Below the pieces are notes generated by a model. It was not told where the DNA came from and did not search any database. It saw only the letters and a program-made list of their open reading frames with translations. Positions 35,332 through 44,097 of a DNA stretch of 46,182 bases are shown here, piece after piece. A program made the position numbers and the translations under genes. Position 1 is the stretch's first letter. Each line of letters starts with the position of its first letter. The DNA lies in contig JAUMWL010000004.1 of assembly GCA_030529665.1 (NCBI GenBank), positions 1-46,182 on the forward strand, given 5' to 3'. The DNA comes from Coriobacteriales bacterium (GTDB lineage Bacteria; Actinomycetota; Coriobacteriia; Coriobacteriales; Atopobiaceae).

Positions 35332-36435
35332 TTACTCGTACTTTGCGTAGAGCTCAAAGACCTCGCCGGCGATGGCTTCCGCCTGCCCCAGGTCACTGAT
35401 CTTGGTTACCAGAGCGCCCGAACCATCGGCGCTCCTAGTCCATCCCACAAAGGTCTTGCTGACCACGTTTCCGTTGGCATCGGTATAGGACTTGGGCGGC
35501 GTAACGTCTGCCGCACCCGCAGAAAGCGCTGTGTTCATTGCGCTGGAATCTGCGACCTTCTCGGGAAGCTGGCTGGTTTGGAGCACCACGACGTTCTGGT
35601 CCGCAATCGGAACACAATTGGCATTGGTACCGTCGTTGGCGTTAAAGTGAATCGACACCGTGGCATCCTTCACGTCCGCCTGCGCACGCGTGCCCGCACG
35701 AACCGTCCAGTGCACCGTACCCACCTGGTAGTCTGTGCTAGGGCTGATCTGCCCAAAGCCACCAATGCGGCCGGTAAGGTTGTTGAGCGCCAAGGCCCCG
35801 TGCTTCTGGGCAATGTTCCAGTCGTTCTTGTTGGTGGGGTTCACGGCTGCGTCGTGCGTCTTGCTCGCATATTTTCCCAACTGGTCTTTTGTGCCCGTCT
35901 TTACAAAGTCCGTATCGTTGCCCTCGGTTGCCGTGCCAGCTGTAAACGCGTCGCCGCTCTCGTCAGATTGCCCCTGCACGGGTTGCACAAAGAAGCTCAC
36001 CTGGTCGTTGGTCATACTGTTTGAGTCCTCTACCACATGAGCGCTGCCAGCATCCTGCACGGCAATCTTCGACACGTGCACCGCACCGTTAACCGTATGG
36101 TTAACAAACTTGACGGTATTGTTGGTAGGGCCGGTAAGGTTGCCCTGGGAGTCTGCAACGTAGTGAATGGCCACGGGTATGGAGACCTTTATGTTCTCCG
36201 TCTTTGAGCCCTCGCTCGTGGTGAGGTCATCCTGCTTGCCTATCACATAGAGCTTGGTGTCACCGGTAGACTCACCTGCAGTCTGGTTGTCGTATTCGGG
36301 ATTTGCCGACTCTCCAACAACCGGCGTGTCGGCGTTTCCAGTGTCCGCCATCGCGGGAATCACGGGACCAAAGGCCATGGCGATTCCCAAACCAGCAGCT
36401 ACGGCAGCTTGTGCCACCCTTCCTCGATGGAACAT
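35332..36435 (-). CDS. Secreted protein with C-terminal Listeria-Bacteroides-like repeat (367 aa)
   Basis: MFHRGRVAQAAVAAGLGIAM followed by AFGPVIPAMAD is a signal peptide cleaved after AMA. AAAGGAG precedes the ATG at 36435; the frame is open further upstream without a ribosome site. The middle (VSIPVAIHYVADSQGNLTGP to GTVHWTVRAG) is related to the C-terminal domain of the neighbouring subtilase (VVPAALHFVADEQGVMSGP to GCIHWHFRAA). The last 110 residues (IHFNANDG ... TFVGWTRSADGSGA ... ELYAKYE) look like one Listeria-Bacteroides-type repeat. There is no anchor motif, so it is free or held non-covalently. Operon partner of the subtilase and the small membrane protein; function unknown, possibly a ligand-binding or matrix subunit. 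Confidence 0.8.
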   Translation of the reverse strand: MFHRGRVAQAAVAAGLGIAMAFGPVIPAMADTGNADTPVVGESANPEYDNQTAGESTGDTKLYVIGKQDDLTTSEGSKTENIKVSIPVAIHYVADSQGNLTGPTNNTVKFVNHTVNGAVHVSKIAVQDAGSAHVVEDSNSMTNDQVSFFVQPVQGQSDESGDAFTAGTATEGNDTDFVKTGTKDQLGKYASKTHDAAVNPTNKNDWNIAQKHGALALNNLTGRIGGFGQISPSTDYQVGTVHWTVRAGTRAQADVKDATVSIHFNANDGTNANCVPIADQNVVVLQTSQLPEKVADSSAMNTALSAGAADVTPPKSYTDANGNVVSKTFVGWTRSADGSGALVTKISDLGQAEAIAGEVFELYAKYE

Positions 36436-36455
36436 ACTCCATCTCCTTTCTTTCG

Positions 36456-36472
36456 GCGCCATTTTTTGGCGC
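36456..36472 (-). other. Hairpin just upstream of the ribosome site of the secreted-protein gene
   Basis: GCGCCA and TGGCGC pair around a T-rich loop at 36456-36472, a few bases before AAAGGAG of the gene starting at 36435. The rest of the 115-bp gap up to 36550 shows another short stem (TGCGCA, six bases, TGCGCA). Such 5' stems often stabilise an mRNA cut upstream; that is inference. Confidence 0.35.
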
Positions 36473-36550
36473 ACGAGCCCAGGCATGCGCAAAAAGCTGC
36501 GCACGCTCCTTACCAAATCCTCAGTGGTCGTCTCTATCCGTTGTTATTGA

Positions 36551-37120
36551 TTAGGCCTGCTCTTCTGCATATGCAACGTTGGCAGGACGCACGCTTATGG
36601 TCACCTCGGCCGCCGCGCTCGCGCCAAACCTATCGTGTCCCAAAAACGCACCCTCGTCGGACAAGACCGTTGGCTGTCTCTCATACCCTTGGAATTCCAC
36701 CGTCACCTGGTTGTTGCCCACGGGAAGCGGATGAGAGAGATCCACGTACTGCAGGTATTCACCAGGTGCTATGGCACCGCTCTGAAACAGGACGTCGGAG
36801 GGGTCGTTGGTGAGGTACATGCGCACCTTTTGGTCGCAATGGTTGTTTTCCACGTTCTCTATGCGCGCCTCTACCTTGGTCTCTCCTTCGGTTATCTCCA
36901 TGGCGCTCGCAACGCTGATTTCCATGGCATACCAGTCCACCTGCTCGTCTAGGTCGGCCTGGATCTCCTCTTTAGACTTTCCCTCGTAGTACCCCTTCTT
37001 GGCCCGGGGATCACCCCAGCTCAGCATGAGAGAGGTGCATACAACCAGCAGGACCACTACCATGGCCAATACTACCCACAGAAGCCTTGTTTTCTTTGAA
37101 CCCTTATGCTTGCCTGCCAT
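36551..37120 (-). CDS. Small membrane-anchored protein of the 'KGYYEGKSKEEIQ' type (189 aa)
   Basis: The start at 37120 (MAGKHKGSKKTRLLWVVLAM) has GGAGGAGG five bases upstream; upstream in-frame codons lack this. A single membrane segment (about 12-35) is followed by GYYEGKSKEEIQADLDEQVD and a small beta-rich extracellular domain (MEISVASAMEI ... GAIAPGEYLQYVDLS ... VTVEFQGYE). I recall this architecture as common among small membrane proteins encoded beside surface or pilus genes in Gram-positives, but no activity is known to me. It is the first gene of the surface operon ahead of the secreted protein and the subtilase. Confidence 0.75.
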   Translation of the reverse strand: MAGKHKGSKKTRLLWVVLAMVVVLLVVCTSLMLSWGDPRAKKGYYEGKSKEEIQADLDEQVDWYAMEISVASAMEITEGETKVEARIENVENNHCDQKVRMYLTNDPSDVLFQSGAIAPGEYLQYVDLSHPLPVGNNQVTVEFQGYERQPTVLSDEGAFLGHDRFGASAAAEVTISVRPANVAYAEEQA

Positions 37121-37379
37121 GCGCGCCTCCTCCAACGTGTTCTTGTGTGGCAATAGCGTACGGCGCGCAAGCCCCTTTTTCCGCTGCTTTTTTATGCCGT
37201 CTTGCACGTAACTTGCGCATACTTTGCGCCTATTTGGCAGATAAGAGCATTCGAGCAGCTCATCAACTGCCTCATGTTCTGCATTCTTGGATCACAAATA
37301 TGGTAGACGCGCAAAAAAGGGCCCCTGAGGAGCTCCAATTGTCAACTTTATGCACGACAATGCATTTTCCGCCACGGGC

Positions 37380-37600
37380 GTGCTGTCTTTTCGAGCTGTG
37401 TGGGTGATAGGCCCGGGAGCGTGCTGTCTTTTGGAGCAGTGTGGGTGAGACGGCCGGGGGCGTGCTGTCTTTTGGAGCTGTGTGGGTCGACAAGCCACAC
37501 AGCTCGCAATCACAGCACATCTTTTGGCGGAGGAGCCACACTGCTCGCAATCACAGCACGCCCGGGGCGGGGCGGGCCACATTGCTCGCAAAGACAGCAC
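37380..37600. repeat. Dyad array: 3 direct + 3 inverted 24-bp units with exact 41-bp period
   Basis: Units of 24 bp beginning GTGCTGT and ending GTGTGG (ATGTGG in the last) lie on the plus strand at 37380, 37421 and 37462. In reverse orientation they lie at 37495, 37536 and 37577. Each step is exactly 41 bp (24 + 17), and the two halves are separated by 9 bp. Units 3/4 and 2/5 pair at 20 of 24 positions and 1/6 at 21, so the array can fold as nested helices separated by internal loops. The gene-free stretch 37121-37379 upstream has no clear coding or promoter signal. Frames through the array are repeat artefacts. Confidence 0.9.
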
Positions 37601-37654
37601 ATCACCGAGTCATTTTGGGCTTCTCCCGGGTTGCCATGCGCTGGCGCAACCCGC

Positions 37655-38404
37655 CTACTCTGGCGCCCACAGCATGCGCTGGTCGCGGGCGTCCATGTAA
37701 CCCTTGAACGCATAGTAGTCCATGGGCGTCGTGACCTTTATGTTTTCGGCAGGACCCTCTACGGTAAAGATGCGATACCCAAAATGAGTCATCATGCTTA
37801 CCGAGTCAATAAACTCGTCCAGTCCCTCGCGCTGCGCGCGCACGTGCGCGCCATACAGGTCCTCGAGCCTAAACGCCTGCGGCGCCCGCGCAAGACTCAC
37901 CTCGTCACGCGGGATCACCTGCACTATGGCGCCTTCGTCGTCCGTAAGGGTTATGGTCTCTATTGCTGGCGCCACCGTGGCCGTGCACCCACGATTCTGC
38001 ACCGACTCCACGCAGGCCGAAATGGTCTCCCCATCAATGAGCGGCCGCACCCCGTCATGCACGAGCACAATGGCCTCCCTGTCCCCCGGATGCAAGTCAT
38101 GCAGGTAGCTAAGCCCCCTGAATATGGATTCCTGCCCCGTCGCGCCGCCGGGGACCACCGCAATCGGCACCTCGTAACGCCGCCGCGCAAGCACCCGCTC
38201 CAAATAGGGAATCCACGACTCCAGGCATACCACCACGATGCCCGTGACCTGCGGATGCTCGGCAAAGTGCGCAATGGTGTAATCAATGACGGGCCGTCCG
38301 CCCAACTCCAAGAACTGCTTGGGACGTGGACCGCCGCCCATGCGCCGGCCAACGCCTCCTGCAAATATGACCGCCTCAACGCGGCAACGAGCTGTATCTG
38401 TCAT
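37655..38404 (-). CDS. IspD/TarI-family cytidylyltransferase (249 aa)
   Basis: The nucleotidyltransferase P-loop-like start AVIFAGGVGRRMG, then PKQFLELGGRP, the signature VPGGATGQESIFRGL and VLVHDGVRPLI place it in the family of 2-C-methylerythritol-4-phosphate and ribitol-5-phosphate cytidylyltransferases, which make CDP-alcohols from CTP. APQAF and the C-terminal ENIKVTTPMDYY are also typical. Its position with an SDR gene, a second family member and a TagF-like transferase favours a CDP-polyol for wall polymers (TarI-like) over isoprenoid synthesis, but this is inference. GGAG precedes the ATG; the gene follows the epimerase by 22 bp. An IspD role for this copy cannot be excluded. Confidence 0.85.
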   Translation of the reverse strand: MTDTARCRVEAVIFAGGVGRRMGGGPRPKQFLELGGRPVIDYTIAHFAEHPQVTGIVVVCLESWIPYLERVLARRRYEVPIAVVPGGATGQESIFRGLSYLHDLHPGDREAIVLVHDGVRPLIDGETISACVESVQNRGCTATVAPAIETITLTDDEGAIVQVIPRDEVSLARAPQAFRLEDLYGAHVRAQREGLDEFIDSVSMMTHFGYRIFTVEGPAENIKVTTPMDYYAFKGYMDARDQRMLWAPE

Positions 38405-38426
38405 GTGCTTCTCCGCAACTTGGCCC

Positions 38427-39524
38427 CTAGGGACAGCGTAGCATGCTTACCGTACGACGCACGCCCTCGTCAATGGCGTAGTGCGCCTGCCAACCAAGCG
38501 CCTGGAGCCTAGACGGATCGAGCAGCGCCTTTGTTGCCGTAGAGAAGCCCGCGCGCTCCACCTCATCCGGCAGCTCAAACACGACCTTTCCACCGCCCGC
38601 CTGGGCTACGAGGGCGGCAAGGTCGCGCAGCGCAACGTCCGACCGAGCATCGGCAGCGTTGTACGCCACGCCCGCCTTGCCCCGCGTAAGCACCCACAAT
38701 AGCGCCGACACGGCATCCGCAACGTAGAGATACGAGTACGTCTGCAACCCCTCGCTCTTGAGCACCACGTCCTCGCCCAAAACAGCCTTGTGTAAAAACT
38801 GCGAGAGCGCCTTGGTGTCCGATGGCAAGAGCGTCGGTCCATAGATCCTGGGCAGACGCGGCACATACACGCGCGCACCCCTCTCTGCCGCATAGGCCTG
38901 GCACAGGGCCTCCCCCAGCCTCTTGGCCTCGGGATAGCCCGCCCGCATGGTGTTGCAATCCAAGTATCCGCAGTACGACTCGTCGAACCTCTCCACGTCC
39001 CCACGGTTTTGTCCGTATACCTCAACGGACGAGGCGAACAAAAAGCGACCGGACGCACCGGAAGACGCGAGCTGCCACTCCAAGAGGTTCTGAAGGCCGG
39101 TCACGTTGGAGGTTATGGTGCCCACCGGCTGGGTTGCATAGGCCAGAGGATGGGTCGTGCTTGCCAAGTGAATCACCACGTCTGCGCCAAGCACAGGACG
39201 CGCACCCGGCACGGACACATCCATCTCCTCAAAGGAGAAGCCAGGCTCGCCAAAATACGGCAAGCGACCTCTGGCACGTCGCTCGTCTCGGCCCAGCGCC
39301 AGCACGCGCACGTCCAAGCCATCAACCAAGCGCTTACGCATGAGCACGTCCGTCAAAAACGTTCCCACCATGCCCGTGGCGCCAGATATGCCCACGGTCG
39401 ATCCATCCAGCACGTCCCAGCGCGCCCCGCATGAGCATGCGATCTCTAGGTCTTCCGCATACAGCGAAAGGGATAGCCTCTTGCGACCCCCGTCCCTTTG
39501 CTCGCAACCGTCTACTTGAGCCAT
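38427..39524 (-). CDS. NAD-dependent epimerase/dehydratase (extended SDR, 365 aa)
   Basis: VGISGATGMVGTFL (about residues 43-56) is the Rossmann dinucleotide motif GxxGxxG. VIHLASTTHP, FLFASSVEVYGQ (active-site Ser/Thr strand) and GYPEAKRLGE with the YxxxK catalytic pair follow in the usual SDR order. About 40 residues precede the fold, longer than typical. The substrate is probably an activated sugar or polyol. Neighbours suggest it acts with the two cytidylyltransferases on a CDP-linked precursor; it is not the MDR-type TarJ reductase. The ATG has GAGGAGG upstream inside the preceding gene and overlaps its end by 13 bp, indicating coupled translation. Confidence 0.85.
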   Translation of the reverse strand: MAQVDGCEQRDGGRKRLSLSLYAEDLEIACSCGARWDVLDGSTVGISGATGMVGTFLTDVLMRKRLVDGLDVRVLALGRDERRARGRLPYFGEPGFSFEEMDVSVPGARPVLGADVVIHLASTTHPLAYATQPVGTITSNVTGLQNLLEWQLASSGASGRFLFASSVEVYGQNRGDVERFDESYCGYLDCNTMRAGYPEAKRLGEALCQAYAAERGARVYVPRLPRIYGPTLLPSDTKALSQFLHKAVLGEDVVLKSEGLQTYSYLYVADAVSALLWVLTRGKAGVAYNAADARSDVALRDLAALVAQAGGGKVVFELPDEVERAGFSTATKALLDPSRLQALGWQAHYAIDEGVRRTVSMLRCP

Positions 39525-40237
39525 GTGTCCTCCTCAAGCTCCAGCCATGCCTTGAACATCTCCAAGTCATCCCTTGTCGTGAGCTTTATGTTGCGGTCGG
39601 ATCCGGCGGCAAAGTTGAGCGTGTGTCCCAACACCACCATCATGGTGTTGGTGTAGTGGGAGCCGTCGATGCCAATGCCACGCTCAAACGCCTCGTGGTA
39701 CGCGGCATCCAGCTCGCCAAAGCGGTACGCCTGCGGCGTTGACACGCGGCGCAGGGTCTCGCGCGGTATGTATTGGGTCGTGGTTGTGGGGTCGTCCTCC
39801 GACACCACAAAGATCTGCTCGTTGTAGGGCAACGACGTTACGGCGTTGCCCTTCTCTTTGGCCACGCGGATCACGTCGGACAACACGTTGTCATCCACAA
39901 GAGGACGAATGCCATCGTGGATGACCACCAAGTCATCGGGCTCGGCAATACCCTCCAGCGCATAGACGCCGTTGCGAATGGACTCCTGGCCCGATGCTCC
40001 CCCATCAACGATCCGCGCGAGCTTGTCTATGCAAAACTGGCGTGCGTAGGCAAGCGCCACGTTGTGCCATCCCTCAAGGCACACAAGGGTTATCTCGTCG
40101 ATGTCGGGATGGCGCTGAAACCCCTCAAGCGTATACAACAGCACGGGCTTGTCGTGAACGTTAAGAAACTGCTTGGGAATGTCTTGTCCCATGCGGGAAC
40201 CTGAGCCCCCGGCTATGATTACGGCATGGGTACGCAT
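39512..40237 (-). CDS. Second IspD/TarI-family cytidylyltransferase (241 aa), ribitol-5-phosphate type likely
   Basis: HAVIIAGGSGSRMGQDIPKQ, GGASGQESIRNG, VVIHDGIRPLV, STPQAYRFGEL and the C-terminal IKLTTRDDLEMFKAW are the family motifs for CTP-dependent CDP-alcohol formation. It is clearly distinct in sequence from the other member at 37655-38404, so it is not a recent duplicate. It is the first gene of the three-gene minus-strand operon (AAAGGAGG before the ATG) and is divergent from the TagF-like gene, from which 153 bp separate it. Together they suggest TarI-like synthesis of CDP-ribitol or a related CDP-polyol in the cytoplasm. Confidence 0.85.
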   Translation of the reverse strand: MRTHAVIIAGGSGSRMGQDIPKQFLNVHDKPVLLYTLEGFQRHPDIDEITLVCLEGWHNVALAYARQFCIDKLARIVDGGASGQESIRNGVYALEGIAEPDDLVVIHDGIRPLVDDNVLSDVIRVAKEKGNAVTSLPYNEQIFVVSEDDPTTTTQYIPRETLRRVSTPQAYRFGELDAAYHEAFERGIGIDGSHYTNTMMVVLGHTLNFAAGSDRNIKLTTRDDLEMFKAWLELEEDTWLK

Positions 40238-40390
40238 TAGGGCCTCCTTTGTTGCAAGTCATGCAGCCTATGGTATCAGACATCAAGACCACCATGCGGC
40301 ACCTCGTTGCCGACGGGGGACCTTCCCACAACTAGGGGCACCGTTCTGATACACTTACCCCAAGTAAAAGCACTCTGCAAAGGACCTGCA

Positions 40391-43300
40391 TTGAAGATTG
40401 TCCCTGTTATAAAGAAAGCGCGTCGCCTTACCAATAAAGCCAAGCGTGCCGGCAAGACCCTGGTAACCACAAGCAGAAAGCTCAAGTACTACTATGCGTT
40501 TTTGTGTAACCACTGCGAGGTTGACCAAAAGCGCATGCTGCTTGAGTCGTTTCACGGAAAAGGCGTGTCGGACTCGTCCCTAGCAGTCCTCCAAGAGATG
40601 ATGAGGCAGGGAATCGCGGACCAATACGAGATCTTCTTTGCCTCGGACGACATTGAGCGCGATCGGCCCATCGTGGAGAACAACGCTCTTCCCGTCACTT
40701 TGGTTCACATTGAGTCGCGCAGGTATGCCTACGTGTTGGCCACGGCAAAGTACCTGCTAAACAACAGCTCCTTCCCACTGTGGTTTATGCGACGCCCCGA
40801 GCAGATCTATGTGCAGACCTGGCATGGGACTCCCCTCAAAACGCTGGGCAAGGAGATGCGCCTTGGCATAGAGTCCATGGTAAACGTGCAGCACAACTTT
40901 ATTCAGGCAAGCTGGCTCACGTTCCCCAACGACTTTACCCGCGACGTAATCATGCGAGACTACAACCTCGATGCCCTGTATACGGGAAAAGTCGCCATGG
41001 TGGGCTATCCCCGCAACACGGTCTTCCTCATGGGGAAAAACGATTCCATTCGCACCGAGTACGCGCTGGACGAGGCAACCACGTTTGCCTACATGCCCAC
41101 CTGGAGGGGAACCAGCAACCATAGCGTGGACATCGCACGATACGCCGACACCGTGGCGTCGATTCTCCGCAAGCTTGACAAGCAGTTGCGCGACGACCAG
41201 AGGGTGTACGTAAACTTCCATTCCATGGTCGCGGCGTTTATTACGCTGGACTCATACGACCACATCTTCCCGTTCCCATCCACCGTTGGCACGTATGACT
41301 TCCTCTCGCAGATCGACGTCCTTATTACGGATTACTCCAGCGTCATGTTTGACTTTGCGCTCACCAAGCGCCCCGTAATCCTGTTTACCTACGACGAGGA
41401 ACAGTACCTAGCCGACCGCGGCATGTACTTCCCGCTGGAATCGCTGCCCTTTACCAAGGTGTCCACCACAAAGGAGCTTTGCGACTGCATTGCAAACCAA
41501 GCATACGAGCTCTCGGCAGAAGACCTCAACGAGTTGCACGACCGCTTTTTGACCTACGACTCAGCCCAGAACTCTGCCCAGGTGCTCTCGCTACTCCTAG
41601 GAGAAGTGCCGGCCGACATTCCCGTTATCGACTACTCCCACAACCTGCAAAAGACATGGGACGTGGTGGAGGTACCGCACCAAAGGACCCGTGCCGACCT
41701 CAACAGCATATTCCTGTCCTCCGATTCCCCCAACGACCTGGTCGTACTCAATCGCGTCGGCTTTGGCCAAGTGAAGTCCGCCCACCTGTACGACAACTAC
41801 AAGGACCGCACCTTCCTCTTTGTTAACAAGCAGCTGCCTCACACGCCGTGGGAGGAGGTCGCCCGTCATTTTTGGAAGCCCACCAACGAGCGCTACCTGC
41901 TGCGCGAGCAGCACCTGCTCTATGGCGATCTGTCCATATCTCCCAACACGCGCGTTACCTCGGTAACCGGTCTGGCCGACTCCACGTTTAGTCCCGAGCT
42001 CGCCACCCAGATGCCGGGTGCATTTGTGGACAATACCTCCGAGGTCCAGCTGACCTTTGATGCGGGCGAGCTCACGCCCCTCAAAATCATGCTTAGGACA
42101 CGCAGCAGGATTCGCTGGTCGCGCGACCTCACACAGCAAGAGCTCACCGACCGCACCATACACATAGACGTCACGGACGTGGTGGGCGATTCCGTGTTTG
42201 GTGCCAACCAAAACACTAGGGCGCAGCTATGCATGCTGGTGCGCGACGCAGAGGGACAGCTATTGGTAGCCGACCTTACGGGAGATCAGGAGCAGAGCGA
42301 GCACATAGCGCCATACGTCTCCGTGTACACCGAGGACCTGGGGTCGATCGTCACGTATGACGAGGATGGCAAGTGCGGAATCGCGCTCTTGGACAAGTCG
42401 TACGAGCGGCAGGTGGTGGTAGCGAGCTATCTCGACTCGCAGTACACGCTCTCGCTGCTCTTTACCTACGAGGAGTTTGCCCTGCAAGGCAACCTCAGGC
42501 CCTACGTGGTCTCGGCGCGCACGCCAAACAACGAACGGCTGCTCCTTACCATCAACATAGAGAAGAACGCCTACAACATTGAGGGCGTAGAGTTCCACAA
42601 TAGGACGGCTGGTTCCAACACCATCCAGCAGCTGAGCTTCTCGGTAAGTGACAAGAAGGACCACACGGTAATACATGCGACCTTTGACCCCCGCAACCGC
42701 GTGTTCGACGGCATCTTTTGGGACTTGTTTGTGGTGGTGTCAATCGGCAATGGTAAGCGTTACCAGCTTGCCTGCTACACCTCAGACGCCTTTAGGCACT
42801 CGCTCTTCTTCCGCAACCTTCAATGCGTGCTGCCCGACGGCAACGTGGTCTTTCCATATGCAACCGTTGGCTCCAAGCTCGCCATGGTTCATCGCCCCTG
42901 GACGGAGGCTGACAACGGCATCACCAGGTTTAAGGAATGGAGCGCCTTCTTCTTGTACTACATGCTCCTCCCCTATTGGCATCGCCGCCACATTTGGCTG
43001 GTATACGAGAAGTTCTGCTCGCTGGCACAGGACAACGGGTACGCCTTCTTCTCGTATTGCATGCAGCAGCCCGACGCAAAGAATCACATCTACTACGTGA
43101 TGGATCCCTCGTCGCCCGAATACGGCAAGCTGGCCGAATACCAGCACAACGTGGTTGACTTTATGAGCTTTAGGCACATGCTCTATGCGCTTGCCGCCAG
43201 CATCTACATAGGCTCCGACGCCAAGTCGCACCTGTATCAGTGGCGACCCAAGCCAAGCGTCGTACGAAAGCTCATAGCACGCAGGCCCATCTTCTTCCTG

Positions 43301-44074
43301 CAACATGGAGTGACCGCGTTCAAGCGCGTGGACTACCTGTTTGGCAAGAGGGGAAGCTCCCCCATGACGTACTTCCTCACCACCTCGCATGCCGAGCAGG
43401 ACGTGGTGGTAGACAACTTTGGCTACGACTCCCGCCATGCGCCGGTACTGGGCTTCTCGCGCTGGGATCTTTTGCAAAACACGGCCGACCCCTCGCACCC
43501 AACCATCCTGCTTATGCCCACGTGGCGGCAATGGCTCGAAGACGTAGACGACCAGACCTTCCTTGGCAGCGAGTACTACCAAATGTATTCGAGCCTCATC
43601 AACAGCCCACAGCTGGCAGAGTTCTTGGAGCAGCACAACGCAACGCTTAAGTTCTTTATCCACCCAAAGATGAGCGCGCAGTTGCGGCACTTTGGCAGCA
43701 TAAGCAAGAGCATCGAGCTCATAGACCTAGGGTCCGCGCCGCTCAACGAGCTCATCATGGAATGCTCCATGCTTATTACGGACTACTCCAGCGTGGCGTG
43801 GGACGTGCTGTACATGGACAAGCCCGTGGCGTTCTACCAGTTTGACCAAGCTCGCTACATAGACGAGGTGGGTTCCTACATCGACCTCAACAAGGCACTG
43901 CCTGGCCCGCTCGCCAAGACCGAGGACAGGCTGCTCCAAGCGCTAAGCAAGTGCGCCGACCGTGGGTTTGCCTTGGATAAAAAGAGCAAGAAAAAGGCAA
44001 GCAAGTGGTTTGACTTTAGGGACCAGCGCAACCGCAAGCGCACATACGACTTCCTAAGGAACGAAGAGCTGTAG
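40391..44074 (+). CDS. Two-domain CDP-glycerol glycerophosphotransferase (TagF/TarF-like), 1227 aa
   Basis: Two PF04464-type domains lie in one chain. The first (about 45-420) has ESFHGKGVSDS, QTWHGTPLKTLGKE (catalytic His, about 142), AYMPTWRG and LITDYSSVMFDF. The second (about 850-1227) has FFLQHGVTAFKR, LLMPTWRQW (about 1041) and LITDYSSVAWDVLY (about 1126). About 430 residues of beta-rich unassigned sequence lie between. Such enzymes add glycerol- or ribitol-phosphate to teichoic acid at the inner membrane face; no membrane segments are seen, consistent with amphipathic attachment (KKARRLTNKAKRAGKT). I chose TTG at 40391, preceded by AAAGGA; a TTG at 40307 would add 28 residues. Two domains suggest a polymer with two different polyol-phosphate donors or a priming plus polymerising pair. 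Confidence 0.9.
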   Translation: MKIVPVIKKARRLTNKAKRAGKTLVTTSRKLKYYYAFLCNHCEVDQKRMLLESFHGKGVSDSSLAVLQEMMRQGIADQYEIFFASDDIERDRPIVENNALPVTLVHIESRRYAYVLATAKYLLNNSSFPLWFMRRPEQIYVQTWHGTPLKTLGKEMRLGIESMVNVQHNFIQASWLTFPNDFTRDVIMRDYNLDALYTGKVAMVGYPRNTVFLMGKNDSIRTEYALDEATTFAYMPTWRGTSNHSVDIARYADTVASILRKLDKQLRDDQRVYVNFHSMVAAFITLDSYDHIFPFPSTVGTYDFLSQIDVLITDYSSVMFDFALTKRPVILFTYDEEQYLADRGMYFPLESLPFTKVSTTKELCDCIANQAYELSAEDLNELHDRFLTYDSAQNSAQVLSLLLGEVPADIPVIDYSHNLQKTWDVVEVPHQRTRADLNSIFLSSDSPNDLVVLNRVGFGQVKSAHLYDNYKDRTFLFVNKQLPHTPWEEVARHFWKPTNERYLLREQHLLYGDLSISPNTRVTSVTGLADSTFSPELATQMPGAFVDNTSEVQLTFDAGELTPLKIMLRTRSRIRWSRDLTQQELTDRTIHIDVTDVVGDSVFGANQNTRAQLCMLVRDAEGQLLVADLTGDQEQSEHIAPYVSVYTEDLGSIVTYDEDGKCGIALLDKSYERQVVVASYLDSQYTLSLLFTYEEFALQGNLRPYVVSARTPNNERLLLTINIEKNAYNIEGVEFHNRTAGSNTIQQLSFSVSDKKDHTVIHATFDPRNRVFDGIFWDLFVVVSIGNGKRYQLACYTSDAFRHSLFFRNLQCVLPDGNVVFPYATVGSKLAMVHRPWTEADNGITRFKEWSAFFLYYMLLPYWHRRHIWLVYEKFCSLAQDNGYAFFSYCMQQPDAKNHIYYVMDPSSPEYGKLAEYQHNVVDFMSFRHMLYALAASIYIGSDAKSHLYQWRPKPSVVRKLIARRPIFFLQHGVTAFKRVDYLFGKRGSSPMTYFLTTSHAEQDVVVDNFGYDSRHAPVLGFSRWDLLQNTADPSHPTILLMPTWRQWLEDVDDQTFLGSEYYQMYSSLINSPQLAEFLEQHNATLKFFIHPKMSAQLRHFGSISKSIELIDLGSAPLNELIMECSMLITDYSSVAWDVLYMDKPVAFYQFDQARYIDEVGSYIDLNKALPGPLAKTEDRLLQALSKCADRGFALDKKSKKKASKWFDFRDQRNRKRTYDFLRNEEL

Positions 44075-44097
44075 CGTACGGCAAGACGACGTGACGT

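Noticed and set aside
37272..37600. Several short open frames through the 41-bp array on both strands
   Set aside because: They merely translate the repeat (e.g. recurring LQKTARP) and shift frame between 41-bp units; no ribosome sites.
37380..37600. CRISPR array
   Set aside because: Units change orientation halfway, spacers are 17 bp and partly similar, only three units per direction, and no cas genes are near.
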